Below, one piece after another: positions 44,944-52,692 of a stretch of 64,000 nucleotides of DNA. The translations under genes were made by a program, and so were the position numbers. This DNA is from Steroidobacteraceae bacterium. Its GTDB lineage: Bacteria > Pseudomonadota > Gammaproteobacteria > Steroidobacterales > Steroidobacteraceae. The stretch's first letter is position 1. Every line of letters starts with the position of its first letter. The notes beneath the pieces are model-generated. The model searched no databases. It was given only the letters and a program-made list of their open reading frames with translations, and was not told where the DNA came from. Where the stretch lies: contig JAWLAG010000001.1 of the NCBI GenBank assembly GCA_041395505.1, forward strand, positions 1,426,001 to 1,490,000. The letters run 5' to 3'.

Positions 44944-45423
44944 TTAGGCATACAGAATCGGCCGGTCAATCGGCTCAGCTCCCGGAAGGTGAAACGGAAT
45001 CGCATCTGGTTCAGAAGTGCCTGTCGGCAGGTAGCCATAAACCTGTCAGTGAATGTTCCCTGCGGCATCCCACGCTGCGCTAGTGCAAACCGAATTTTAG
45101 TCGCTGGAGACGACGCCATGACCAGGTACCGAGCCCGATGTTGTCCAGCATCTCGTGCTCGGTGGAGCCCTTGCGGGTGATGCCATCGATGGTGGCGAGA
45201 TCACACGAGGTCGGGCCCATCGGGTAACAAGTCCCAATACCCCATTCTGTTCGGTTCATTTGGCCGTGGTAGCCCTGACAGTGTCGATCGATCCGAACTC
45301 CACAATTGGCCAAATTCTTTTGGGCAAGGGCCGTCACCGCCTGGTTTGACCCTTTCAATCGACGAATCGGCGACACGTCCGGAGCCCCGAGAGCGGACGC
45401 TCATGAGCGGCAGCCAGGGGTCG
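44944..45423. other. 480-bp region without a convincing gene
   Basis: No recognised RNA, repeat or confident gene. The minus-strand frame 45080-45376 (98 codons from a GTG) stays open and encodes a cysteine-containing segment (TSCDLATIDGITRKGSTEHE). It could be the tail of a degraded gene, perhaps linked to the RHS debris at 46.4 kb, but no family is recognised. Confidence 0.5.
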
Positions 45424-45750
45424 TTAGTGACCAAGCATCCGTTTTGCAAGTACGGTCTGCATGTCTCGTCGGCCATCGGCGATCAGATAAATGACGACCC
45501 GCTCGTCGACGACTCGATAAATCAGACGATATGGTCGGAAGAAAAGCTGCCGGAACTCTAGTACGCCCAGCTCGCGCAGTTCCTTTGGCACCGAGCCTCG
45601 AGTCGGTTCGACCGAAAGGCTGTTCGCTGCGTCGAGGACGCGATTCAGGACGTGGTCGGCGCTGCGAGGCGAGTCGTGCTGAGCAATGTAGATGACGATA
45701 TCTTCGAGGTCGCGTTCCGCATCATCCGTGATGACGACCTCAAACGCCAT
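45424..45750 (-). CDS. RelE/ParE-type toxin
   Basis: A 108-residue toxin of the RelE/ParE superfamily: MAFEVVITDDAERDLEDIVIY N-terminal strand-helix, the helix ADHVLNRVLDAANSL, then GVLEFRQLFFRPYRLIYRVV and a VVIYLIADGRRDM core. Members cut mRNA at the ribosome (RelE) or poison gyrase (ParE). The ATG overlaps the antitoxin stop (TGATG), giving coupled translation with antitoxin first. Confidence 0.88.
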   Translation of the reverse strand: MAFEVVITDDAERDLEDIVIYIAQHDSPRSADHVLNRVLDAANSLSVEPTRGSVPKELRELGVLEFRQLFFRPYRLIYRVVDERVVIYLIADGRRDMQTVLAKRMLGH

Positions 45751-46028
45751 CAGTCATCCGCTGCGATCTCGGCGCGAACCCGCTTGGCGACATCAGCGAA
45801 CCGCTTGACGTGCCCCTGCGCGAGTTGTTGGTTGCCAAGCGCCAGAATTTTCAGCAGTGCCAGGGTCTCCTGGGTTTGCTCGTAGGAAACCACATCTTGC
45901 AGGACGGCTTTGGCCTCGCCGTTTTGCGTGATTACCAGCGGCCGGCGCTGATCAGCAAGCACTTCGAGAATCTCTGCAGCGTTGGCTTTGAGATAGCTTA
46001 TAGGCTTGATCTGTGTTGAATATCGCAT
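45750..46028 (-). CDS. Phd/YefM-type antitoxin
   Basis: A 92-residue antitoxin starting MRYSTQIKPISYLKANAAEI with the family pattern RRPLVITQNGEAKAVLQDVV. The N-terminal part binds DNA; the C-terminal tail wraps the toxin. An alternative upstream start at 46076 would read through the operator and is rejected. The operator-like repeats lie immediately upstream of the ATG at 46028. Confidence 0.88.
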   Translation of the reverse strand: MRYSTQIKPISYLKANAAEILEVLADQRRPLVITQNGEAKAVLQDVVSYEQTQETLALLKILALGNQQLAQGHVKRFADVAKRVRAEIAADD

Positions 46029-46055
46029 GGACCAAATATAGTCCATTATCGGACC
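46029..46055. promoter_or_regulatory. Toxin-antitoxin operator
   Basis: Three alternating half-sites directly upstream of the antitoxin: GGACC (46029-46033), AGTCC (46040-46044) and GGACC (46051-46055), giving two overlapping palindromes (GGAC-N8-GTCC-type and GTCC-N6-GGAC). This is the expected form for cooperative autorepression by a Phd-like antitoxin-toxin complex. Confidence 0.55.
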
Positions 46056-46195
46056 AGTGACAAGAGCGCCGCACAATCAGGAAAATGGGTGCGGCCGGCG
46101 CTGCAGTGGGCGGCAGCAACGGACGACCCTCACTCGCCGTGACCGTCCGCCTTGTTCGGCCCTGGTTTGATGTCAACTGTCCTAACCTGATGTGA

Positions 46196-46217
46196 CGCCA
46201 GGCCCCGCGGCCTGGCG
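46196..46217 (-). terminator. Hairpin after the lipoprotein remnant
   Basis: CGCCAGGC (46196-46203) pairs perfectly with GCCTGGCG (46210-46217), 21 nt past the remnant stop at 46238. It looks like the surviving terminator of the lost lipoprotein gene. Confidence 0.45.
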
Positions 46218-46237
46218 CGCCTCATGCAAGCCTGGCA

Positions 46238-46345
46238 TCAGTTGTCGAGCTTCTGCACCCGGTCGCTGCGTGCACGCTCGGCATCGAGCGTGGCCTTGGC
46301 CTGACTCTTCGCCCGGTCATACACCGCTTCCGCCGCGGGCTTGCA
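46238..46345 (-). pseudogene. 3' remnant of a lipoprotein gene
   Basis: The last 35 codons and stop of a paralogue of the 18623-19069 lipoprotein. The tails align without gaps with 24 identities in 35 positions: both start with CK, share Y at position 9, then TLDAER, RSD and VQKLDN*. Everything 5' of the cysteine is missing and RHS debris comes next, so a rearrangement removed the rest. Confidence 0.8.
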
Positions 46346-46377
46346 CCTCGTTGAGCATCATCGCTCTTAACTCGGTG

Positions 46378-46533
46378 TCAACGACAGTGGGACCAGGCCA
46401 GTGTGTATTGGAACGTTGATGTATTGTTGGCGTCCTTGGTGATGGCCTTCGGCAGATTACTCGCGAACCAGGTAATCGTGGTACCCGCCCGGTTGGTCAT
46501 ATTTCCGTTGGCGTCGTAAGCCTCGCGAGCTGG
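46378..46533 (-). pseudogene. RHS/YD-repeat fragment
   Basis: The minus strand reads EAYDANGNMTNRAGTTITWF then NLPKAITKDANNTSTFQY before a stop at 46378. YDANGNMT-x-R and the following ITW-x-x-x-NLP pattern are the signature of RHS/YD repeats in large polymorphic toxins and teneurin-like proteins. There is a stop 5' (TAG at about 46546) and no shell or toxin domain, so only a fragment survives. Confidence 0.75.
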
Positions 46534-46550
46534 GTAAGGGTCCTCCTACG
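46533..46550 (+). promoter_or_regulatory. GacA/UvrY-box-like site upstream of the DUF4398-OmpA operon
   Basis: GGTAAG-N6-CCTACG, 102 bp before the ATG at 46653. It starts right where the RHS fragment ends, suggesting that the debris abuts an intact promoter region. The left half-site is identical to that at 24379-24396. The rest of 46551-46652 holds nothing else recognised. Confidence 0.45.
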
Positions 46551-46652
46551 CGTCTATGGTGATGAGTCCGCCAGATTGTAGCGTGCACAGGCGGCACACT
46601 TGTTTGGCAAACCCGGCATTTCCCGATCGATCACTGTGAACGGAGCGACATC

Positions 46653-47030
46653 ATGGTTTTAGGACACACGATTACGTTGATGGCGGTGAGTGCCACCGCG
46701 GTGCTGATTGCAGGCTGCGCATCGCGCGGACCGATCGCGACGGCCGAGCGTGCTGAAGCGCGCACGCTCATCCAACAGGCGGAAGCGTCTGGTGCTGCCG
46801 AAAGTGCGGCGGACGCACTGGGCAGCGCGCGGGCGAACTACCAGAAGGCGGAAACGGCCGCTCAGAATGGCGATGAGCAACAGGGCCGGCAAGCAGCGCA
46901 GAAGGCGGTTGTCGACGCGCGCCTTGCGCTCGTCAGGACGGAACAAGTTAAAGCGCAGCACGCTGCCGCGGAGTTGCGCGAATCGATCGACACGCTCCGA
47001 AGTGAAACCAAACGCAACGGCACTCGCTAG
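46653..47030 (+). CDS. DUF4398 lipoprotein
   Basis: A 125-residue lipoprotein with lipobox IAGC (cysteine near 22) and a DUF4398 helical hairpin: RAEARTLIQQAEASGAAESA, then SARANYQKAETAAQNGDEQQ. These helical envelope proteins often precede OmpA-type proteins, as here. GGAGCGACATC separates the ribosome site from the ATG. First gene of a two-gene operon. Confidence 0.85.
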   Translation: MVLGHTITLMAVSATAVLIAGCASRGPIATAERAEARTLIQQAEASGAAESAADALGSARANYQKAETAAQNGDEQQGRQAAQKAVVDARLALVRTEQVKAQHAAAELRESIDTLRSETKRNGTR

Positions 47031-47049
47031 GCAAACGGAGGATACCCAA

Positions 47050-47937
47050 ATGATAGTCGACGTCAGCTTGAACATCGCGAAGCGCTTCGGCGCGTTGACG
47101 GCGTTGTCGCTAGCCTTGCTGGCGAGCTGTGCATCGCAGCCGCGCAACATCGTGGAACTGGAACGGGCTCAACGGGCCGTGGCCGAGGTGGCTGCGACAC
47201 CGCAAGCGGCTCAACTCGCTGGCAAGGAACTCGAAGAGGCCCAGGACATGCTCGCCCGTGCGCGCCGCGCTGCGGATGACCGCAAACCATTGGACGAGGT
47301 GGTTCACCTGTCCTATCTCGCCGAGCGTCGAGCGGAAATCGCGCAATCAAGACTGCTTGCGGCGCAAGCCCAACGCGAAATTGAGCAGGCACAAGGCGAG
47401 CGCGATCGAGTCCTGCTTCGCGCTCGCGAGCGCGAAACGACGCAGGCACAGGCACTCGCGGCTCTGCGCGCCGCAGAAGCGCAACAGGTCCAGAGCGAAC
47501 TAGACCGCGCCCAGCAGCAGATTGCCGAGCTCGAGGCCTACAAGACGGAGCGTGGTATGGTCCTGACGTTGCAGGATGTCCTGTTCGACACGGGATCGGC
47601 AACGCTCAAGCCTGGTGGCGACCGTATCCTGCAACGGGTCGCGGAATTTCTGGCTGGCAGCGAGGAGTCTCGGGTTGTCATCGAGGGTCACGCCGACAGT
47701 CGTGGTTCCGAGGCGTACAATACGGCGCTGTCACAACGTCGGGCCGAATCCGTTCGCGATCGACTTGTGGCGATGGGCGTCAATGGCGGTCGCATCGAAA
47801 CGGTTGGATTGGGGGAAGGCTACCCGGTCGCCAACAATTCCACGCGCGCGGGTCAGCAGCAAAATCGCCGCGTCGAGATTGTCTTCTCGGACGAGACGGG
47901 ACAGTTTGCCGAATCTACGCGCAAAGTCTCTCGCTAA
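47050..47937 (+). CDS. DUF4398-OmpA fusion lipoprotein
   Basis: A 295-residue outer-membrane lipoprotein. ATG at 47050 follows CGGAGG; the frame is open far upstream but unlikely to be used. Lipobox ASC (cysteine near 27). Residues about 30-170 form a DUF4398-like coiled helix (QLAGKELEEAQDMLARARRA, QAQGERDRVLLRARERE). An OmpA C-terminal peptidoglycan-binding domain follows, with LFDTGSATLKPGG, VIEGHADSRGSEAYNTALSQ and RRAESVRDRL, then NRRVEIVF. It probably ties the outer membrane to peptidoglycan. Confidence 0.92.
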   Translation: MIVDVSLNIAKRFGALTALSLALLASCASQPRNIVELERAQRAVAEVAATPQAAQLAGKELEEAQDMLARARRAADDRKPLDEVVHLSYLAERRAEIAQSRLLAAQAQREIEQAQGERDRVLLRARERETTQAQALAALRAAEAQQVQSELDRAQQQIAELEAYKTERGMVLTLQDVLFDTGSATLKPGGDRILQRVAEFLAGSEESRVVIEGHADSRGSEAYNTALSQRRAESVRDRLVAMGVNGGRIETVGLGEGYPVANNSTRAGQQQNRRVEIVFSDETGQFAESTRKVSR

Positions 47938-47945
47938 GGTAGTCG

Positions 47946-48923
47946 TCAACCATCCGACAGAATGGCGTCCCACGATGTGGCTTGTTGCGCTTCTGGGTCG
48001 TCCTTTGATACCGGCGGCGGTTGCGCCGCAGGTACGGTGTCGGGGGTGACCGGTGAGGCGGCGTGAACTCGCCGGTAGAAAATCAGCTGCGGGTCAGTCG
48101 GATCAATGTCATTATGCGCGAAGCTATTGCGAATCGCCTGCACGATGCCAGCGCGGGTTACGAATTCATGGGAACGTTGCGGTGCGATCCACCAGCGTAT
48201 GCGAATGGCGAGCGACGTAGCACCGAGTTCCCATGCCACCACCTGCGGCTCGGGCTTTGCCAATACCCCCGGCACAGTCGTCACAGCATCTCGAACCAGT
48301 TGAGTCACCCAGTTTACGTCGTATTCGTAGCCAACGGTCAGATCAAGTTGGACGCGACGAGATTCGAACGCTGTCAGGATGCGAATCGAATTCGAATAGA
48401 CGTCTGTATTCGGAACTAGAACCAACGTGCCGTCGAAGGTTCTCAGATGTGTCGCCCGGGTATCGATGGCCCGGACTGTGCCGCGCAGCTCGCCAATCTC
48501 GACTTGGTCACCGTGACGAAAGGGCCGCCGCAACAATATCAACAGCCCAGCCAGCCAATTTTGCAAAATGTCCTTGAATGCGAAGCCGACCGCAATCGAA
48601 CCGATGCCCAGACTGGCTACGAGATCACCCATGCTGAGCGTCGGCAAGACTATCGTGAGCGCCAGCATTAGACCGAGAACAAGAGTGACCCAAAAACCAA
48701 GCCCACTCAGAACGACAGCCAGATCAGCGCGTTCACGTCGTCGAAGGTAGGTACGGAAAACAATTCGGATCGCAAAGGCAAGCAATACAAAAACAGCGAA
48801 AGTGAATCCTGCCGCGATCAGTGCAGGCAAGCGACCGAAGAATGCCTCTACCCAAGCGTCCGCCGTCTGCCGAGCAAGTGCAAAGCCGTCTTGCACCGCC
48901 GCACTGTTGACCTCGCTGCGCAC
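47946..48923 (-). CDS. MscS-family small mechanosensitive channel
   Basis: A 325-residue channel with three membrane helices at the N-terminus. The pore helix and first cytoplasmic strand show the MscS signature LGIGSIAVGFAFKDILQNWL, then LLILLRRPFRHGDQVEIGEL and GTLVLVPNTDVYSNSI. It opens under membrane tension to release solutes on hypo-osmotic shock. The C-terminal tail is proline-rich. Convergent with the OmpA-type gene. Confidence 0.92.
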   Translation of the reverse strand: MRSEVNSAAVQDGFALARQTADAWVEAFFGRLPALIAAGFTFAVFVLLAFAIRIVFRTYLRRRERADLAVVLSGLGFWVTLVLGLMLALTIVLPTLSMGDLVASLGIGSIAVGFAFKDILQNWLAGLLILLRRPFRHGDQVEIGELRGTVRAIDTRATHLRTFDGTLVLVPNTDVYSNSIRILTAFESRRVQLDLTVGYEYDVNWVTQLVRDAVTTVPGVLAKPEPQVVAWELGATSLAIRIRWWIAPQRSHEFVTRAGIVQAIRNSFAHNDIDPTDPQLIFYRRVHAASPVTPDTVPAAQPPPVSKDDPEAQQATSWDAILSDG

Positions 48924-48926
48924 CGC

Positions 48927-49151
48927 TCACAGGTCCGGTGGATTGGCACCATTGTGGCGCTCGCGGTATTCCATGGCAGCTCGCTTGGCGCAATACCCCC
49001 GCGCCGTGCCAACCAGGGCGTTGCACTTGTTCATGTCGGTACGAAATTCGGCATCGATTTGAGCAGCGGCTTCGACCGAGGGTTCGCAAGCGCTGACAAA
49101 TACCGCGACCGCGATGACGCCGGGATTGAGCGAAGTAATTGGCTTGATCAT
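48927..49151 (-). CDS. Small lipoprotein with paired-cysteine motif
   Basis: A 74-residue lipoprotein starting MIKPITSLNPGVIAVAVFVS with lipobox SAC. The mature part has KCNALVGTARGYCAKRAAME, the same C-x2-L-x-G-x-A-x3-C-x3-A spacing seen in the lipoprotein at 18623-19069. It ends 3 nt before the MscS start, so the two are likely co-transcribed. The ribosome site is weak. Confidence 0.65.
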   Translation of the reverse strand: MIKPITSLNPGVIAVAVFVSACEPSVEAAAQIDAEFRTDMNKCNALVGTARGYCAKRAAMEYRERHNGANPPDL

Positions 49152-49271
49152 GATCTGAACGTAGATGCAAGTGCGACGCCGCGCGATCAGCAAATTGCCC
49201 GTACTAGCGTCGGAGACGTCTTACATGCAGCGATAGTGGCCAATTTTTCCATCGGGCCGTGGGCGTCGCGG

Positions 49272-50495
49272 TCAATCTTTGGCAAGGATCCACCGCAGCG
49301 CGATAGGGGTAAACAACGTCGTGATGACAGCCACAATCACGACCGCAGAGAACAGATTCGCGACAATCGGCGGCGGTGGCACGGGAAGTTGGAAAACACC
49401 GCCGCGCAGCGCGATGTCAGCAATGACGAGTTCCACGGCACCTCGACCGCTCATGGCGATGCCAATGGCGGTTGAATTGCGTGCGCCCATTCCAAGCCAA
49501 TAGGCGACGCCACCCGAGCCCAGTAATTTGCCGGCTAATGCAACGATGACCAGAAGTGCGAGAAAGGCGGGAACCTGTGAGAGCGCCGCAATATCGAGGT
49601 GCAGGCCGATGGAGGCAAAGAATACCGGAGCGAGGAAACCGCTCGTGATACCGGAAACCCTGGCTTTGACCCCCTCATAGAAATTGTTGTCGACGGTCGT
49701 CCTGTTGAAGAATAAACCTGCGACAAATGCTCCGACGATGAAATGCAATCCAAATCGCTCGGCCAGGAATGCATAGCCGAGGGCGTAGACTAGCAATGCG
49801 CTGAATTCGAACTCAGCGACCGTTGCTTTGCCCAGCAGATGACCAATTCTCGGTATGGCAAATAGCCCGATTCCGATCGTAATCGCGAAAAAGGCGGCCA
49901 CGTTTCCGATGATCGTTAGTACTTCGAACGTGCTCGGCAGCTCGCCGGTGCGAATCACGGCGAGCAGCACCGCCAGGAGAACAAGACTTAATACATCGTC
50001 GAAAAGTGCCGCCGATACGATCATTTGCCCGGGCTTGGAATTGAGCTTTCCGAGATCCATCAAGACTTTGACAGCCACCGGTACCGCGGTAATGGCGAGT
50101 GCCGTACCTATGAACAAGGACTGAACAAGTCTCAATGACGAGGTGGGCAGCAGAATCCAGCCGAGCGCGAAGCCTGCCGTAAGTGGCACCACAAAGCCCC
50201 CGATGGCTACGAGTAATGCGCTGCGGCTGCTCGCGGCAAGTTGCCGAGGCTTGAGTTCGACGCCTGCGTTGAGCATCAGAAAGAAGATCGCCAAATCAGT
50301 AATTGCCGTGAACACTTCGTTGCCGGATAGCTCGGCAAGAACGGGAAAAGAAGAAGCGTTTTGTGCGACAACAATGCCCAATGCGATGCCGGCGATGAGC
50401 TCACCAGCAAGTGCCGGTTGGTTGGCGCGTTCGGCAATTTCACCGCAAACGCGGGTTACCACAAGCAGAACCAGTAATATGTAGAGTAGTTCCAT
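49272..50495 (-). CDS. CPA2-family cation:proton antiporter
   Basis: A 407-residue, about 12-helix membrane protein of the Kef/NapA-like CPA2 family. N-terminal half holds LAGELIAGIALGIVVAQN and FFLMLNAGVELKPRQLAASS; the second half has the discontinuous-helix region AALFDDVLSLVLLAVLLAVI, with the ion-binding Asp pair, then GMGARNSTAIGIAMSGRGAV. No C-terminal TrkA-N/RCK domain, so not a full KefB/KefC. Ion specificity cannot be told. Confidence 0.9.
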   Translation of the reverse strand: MELLYILLVLLVVTRVCGEIAERANQPALAGELIAGIALGIVVAQNASSFPVLAELSGNEVFTAITDLAIFFLMLNAGVELKPRQLAASSRSALLVAIGGFVVPLTAGFALGWILLPTSSLRLVQSLFIGTALAITAVPVAVKVLMDLGKLNSKPGQMIVSAALFDDVLSLVLLAVLLAVIRTGELPSTFEVLTIIGNVAAFFAITIGIGLFAIPRIGHLLGKATVAEFEFSALLVYALGYAFLAERFGLHFIVGAFVAGLFFNRTTVDNNFYEGVKARVSGITSGFLAPVFFASIGLHLDIAALSQVPAFLALLVIVALAGKLLGSGGVAYWLGMGARNSTAIGIAMSGRGAVELVIADIALRGGVFQLPVPPPPIVANLFSAVVIVAVITTLFTPIALRWILAKD

Positions 50496-50819
50496 CGACC
50501 GTGATCGACTCCTTGCGGCCTGGAACGGAGTTTGTTATGAGAATTGGGCCCCGCAAACTGCGGAGAACTCACGCTTCAACGCGCTACGTTTCGCCGGGAC
50601 GTGTAGGCAGTCTGCTTTGAAAAGAATTCAGGACCTGCGCGACCAGGGAATTGAGCTCGCTCACCTTGATTACATACAGACCTAACGGGATCGCTGCACC
50701 AACATTTCAAATCAGTAATACACCTGACTCCAGGTGGCTAGATCCCACCTGCGGCCGCCCGGAATCCTGGCTGGCGACGAACGCTGGTCGGCGGCTCGCA
50801 GGGGGACACTGGACTGCGA
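50496..50819. other. Intergenic 324 bp
   Basis: Lies between the antiporter start and the PRC-barrel stop. No gene, repeat or clear promoter was recognised. TGTAGG at about 50605 resembles one GacA half-site, but its partner half is poor. Confidence 0.6.
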
Positions 50820-51182
50820 CTACCAGTAGCGCGGGGCTTTGTAGTACTGGTAGACGCGATCGCGATAGCCGAGACCGTCGTGCCCCGTCAGTTCGTCGAT
50901 CGAACCTGCCGGAGCAGCTTTCAATTGTTCCTCAGTGTAGTTGATGACATATGCGCTCTCGTCAGGGTCATAGTCGAGGCCCGACCAGGGCAGTGGGTGA
51001 TACTTTTCGCCCATACTGAGGAAGCCGCCAAAGCCGACCACGGCAAACATGATGTTGTTCGTCTGTTTGTCGAGGATGATGTCTTCGATTGTTCCCAGTT
51101 TCTTGCCGGTTCCATTCTTGACATCAGTGCCGAGTACGGTTTTTGCCCGAATCGCCGATGTATGTCCTTTGACTGTCGTCAT
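50820..51182 (-). CDS. PRC-barrel domain protein
   Basis: A 120-residue protein made mostly of one PRC-barrel: AIRAKTVLGTDVKNGTGKKL, IEDIILDKQTNNIMFAVVGF and GGFLSMGEKYHPLPWSGLDY. PRC-barrels are small beta-barrels in photosynthetic reaction-centre H subunits and RimM, and are common in small stress proteins. AGGAGAAACG precedes the ATG. It lies downstream of the sortase pair and is probably a separate unit. Confidence 0.88.
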   Translation of the reverse strand: MTTVKGHTSAIRAKTVLGTDVKNGTGKKLGTIEDIILDKQTNNIMFAVVGFGGFLSMGEKYHPLPWSGLDYDPDESAYVINYTEEQLKAAPAGSIDELTGHDGLGYRDRVYQYYKAPRYW

Positions 51183-51238
51183 TCGTTTCTCCTATTGGTG
51201 TCGTAAGTGTTGATTGGTAAATCGGCAGCGCCTGGTGA

Positions 51239-51868
51239 TCATTTGCGTGTACGATTGCGATGCAACCATCCCGCCGTGCCGGCGAATCCGAACCCGAGCA
51301 ATCCGATCAGCGGCAGGAACGACGCGGAGTCGGGCAGGCGATTTCGCGCCATTTGTGTAGGTGCCTGGTCGGACGACGAGTCACGCGTCATGGACCCATT
51401 GCCTGGTCCAGTCGCATTCGAACCATAGATCGCCGGGTCTGGATTGATTGCCGGGCGACGGAAAACGACTGCGCCTTGCTTGATTACCCGCTTACGAAGT
51501 ACTGTATTTTTTGGATTCTCCGTACGCATTCGCGTGGCCTGGAGGCGATCGTTTGTCTTTGTAAAATGCAGCACGACCGTGTCGCCGGTGGAGATATCGC
51601 TTAATTCGTTGCCGCCGCTGCTCCCTAGCCTATAGATAGTCTGATCAATGTCGAAATCAACGTCTGTTCCAGCAGGAACGTAATAGGTTTCAGTCTGACC
51701 CGCCCGCGCGTCACGATTCTCGCCAGCATCAAGTACACGAATTACGAGTTCGCGCTTATCGGCACTCACCTCGATCACTTCTCCACGAACTTCATCTGGA
51801 TCGATGGCAAAACTTGGCGTAGCCGCGAGAGACATCGCTATCGCGGCAAAGCAAAAAAGATGTTTCAT
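51239..51868 (-). CDS. Sortase-substrate surface protein with LPxSA sorting signal
   Basis: A 209-residue exported protein. Signal peptide ends ...TPSFA. The middle is a beta-rich domain (VRGEVIEVSADKRELVIRVL, then a DTVVLHFTKT strand). The C-terminus has LPDSA (178-182), a hydrophobic helix (SFLPLIGLLGFGFAGTAGWL) and a basic tail RNRTRK. This is the sorting-signal layout used by proteobacterial sortases. ATG at 51868, preceded by GGAGG, overlaps no more than the sortase tail; the sortase gene lies immediately upstream in the same transcript. Confidence 0.82.
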   Translation of the reverse strand: MKHLFCFAAIAMSLAATPSFAIDPDEVRGEVIEVSADKRELVIRVLDAGENRDARAGQTETYYVPAGTDVDFDIDQTIYRLGSSGGNELSDISTGDTVVLHFTKTNDRLQATRMRTENPKNTVLRKRVIKQGAVVFRRPAINPDPAIYGSNATGPGNGSMTRDSSSDQAPTQMARNRLPDSASFLPLIGLLGFGFAGTAGWLHRNRTRK

Positions 51869-51870
51869 GA

Positions 51871-52578
51871 TCAAATTCCTCCAGTGAGATGGGTTGTCAA
51901 GTGGACACCGTACGATTCGTTCGCTTGCGCCTCCCGAATAAGGTCTGCCTGTATGATGAAACGCCGCGGCGCTTTGCCAACGAACCAGAATGGGTAGCAG
52001 GTGATCAATGTCAGTGTGGGTTCGATGGTATTTGTCAGAACCGACAAGTCGGTCGGCTCGACGACGCGATGTTCGCGCACCTTGTAGATGCGTACCAACG
52101 TGCCGACGCGCAAGGCGAGCAACTCGCCCGCTTCAATCTTGCGAAGACGCCGAAACGCTCCATCACGATGTGCCGTCAGCGCGACATTGCCCGATCCGTC
52201 GAGCGCTGCGCTGTCGGGCAGGTGTCCTGCACCGATGGTCATCGTCAGTTCGGATACGCCACGAAAGACAGGAATCCTCGCATCCCTCGCAAGAAATTCG
52301 AGGGTAGCGACAGGCTGTGGAACTGCTGAAGCGACGTACTCACGGAACGCACTCAGCCGTTGTGCGGACCAGTCCTCGTGGGTCACTGGTGACGCCTTGC
52401 GTTTACCAAACTCGTGGATGACTACGCCCGGCTCGGACCGCTCGGGGTTCTTGGCCGCGAGTTGCGCGATGCTGTCAGCATCGAACCATGCTCGCGCCGC
52501 CACTGCACTCAGGAATGGCAGCCAGCAGGCCAGCGCGGCGGCCCAAAGAATTCTCTCCACCAACCTCATGGAGATCAT
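51871..52578 (-). CDS. Sortase of the Gram-negative (class D-like/GN) type
   Basis: A 235-residue membrane transpeptidase with one N-terminal membrane helix. Catalytic residues: His137 in TAHRDGAF, Cys194 in LTLITCYPFWFVGKAP and Arg205/206 in RRFIIQADLI. IGAGHLPDSAALDGSGNVAL before the histidine is the standard sortase lead-in. It cleaves LPxTA-like signals and joins the product to a cell-surface amine. Its substrate is the next gene. The target of attachment in a Gram-negative envelope is unknown. Confidence 0.9.
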   Translation of the reverse strand: MISMRLVERILWAAALACWLPFLSAVAARAWFDADSIAQLAAKNPERSEPGVVIHEFGKRKASPVTHEDWSAQRLSAFREYVASAVPQPVATLEFLARDARIPVFRGVSELTMTIGAGHLPDSAALDGSGNVALTAHRDGAFRRLRKIEAGELLALRVGTLVRIYKVREHRVVEPTDLSVLTNTIEPTLTLITCYPFWFVGKAPRRFIIQADLIREAQANESYGVHLTTHLTGGI

Positions 52579-52692
52579 CTTCGCGGCTGCAGCGAATGAC
52601 TTCAGCCAGAGCAGCTTTGACTCTGGCGTAGGAATGATCCGATGGCTGACAGGCCATCGGGACGGGCAGTTTTCGAGCGTCGGTAACTCGCG

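Noticed and set aside
45080..45376. Coding gene of 98 codons on the minus strand
   Set aside because: No ribosome site, weak GTG start and no recognisable family; kept only as a note in the intergenic entry.
50603..50620. Fifth GacA-like site upstream of the antiporter
   Set aside because: TGTAGG is present at the expected distance, but the second half-site does not resemble CTTACA.
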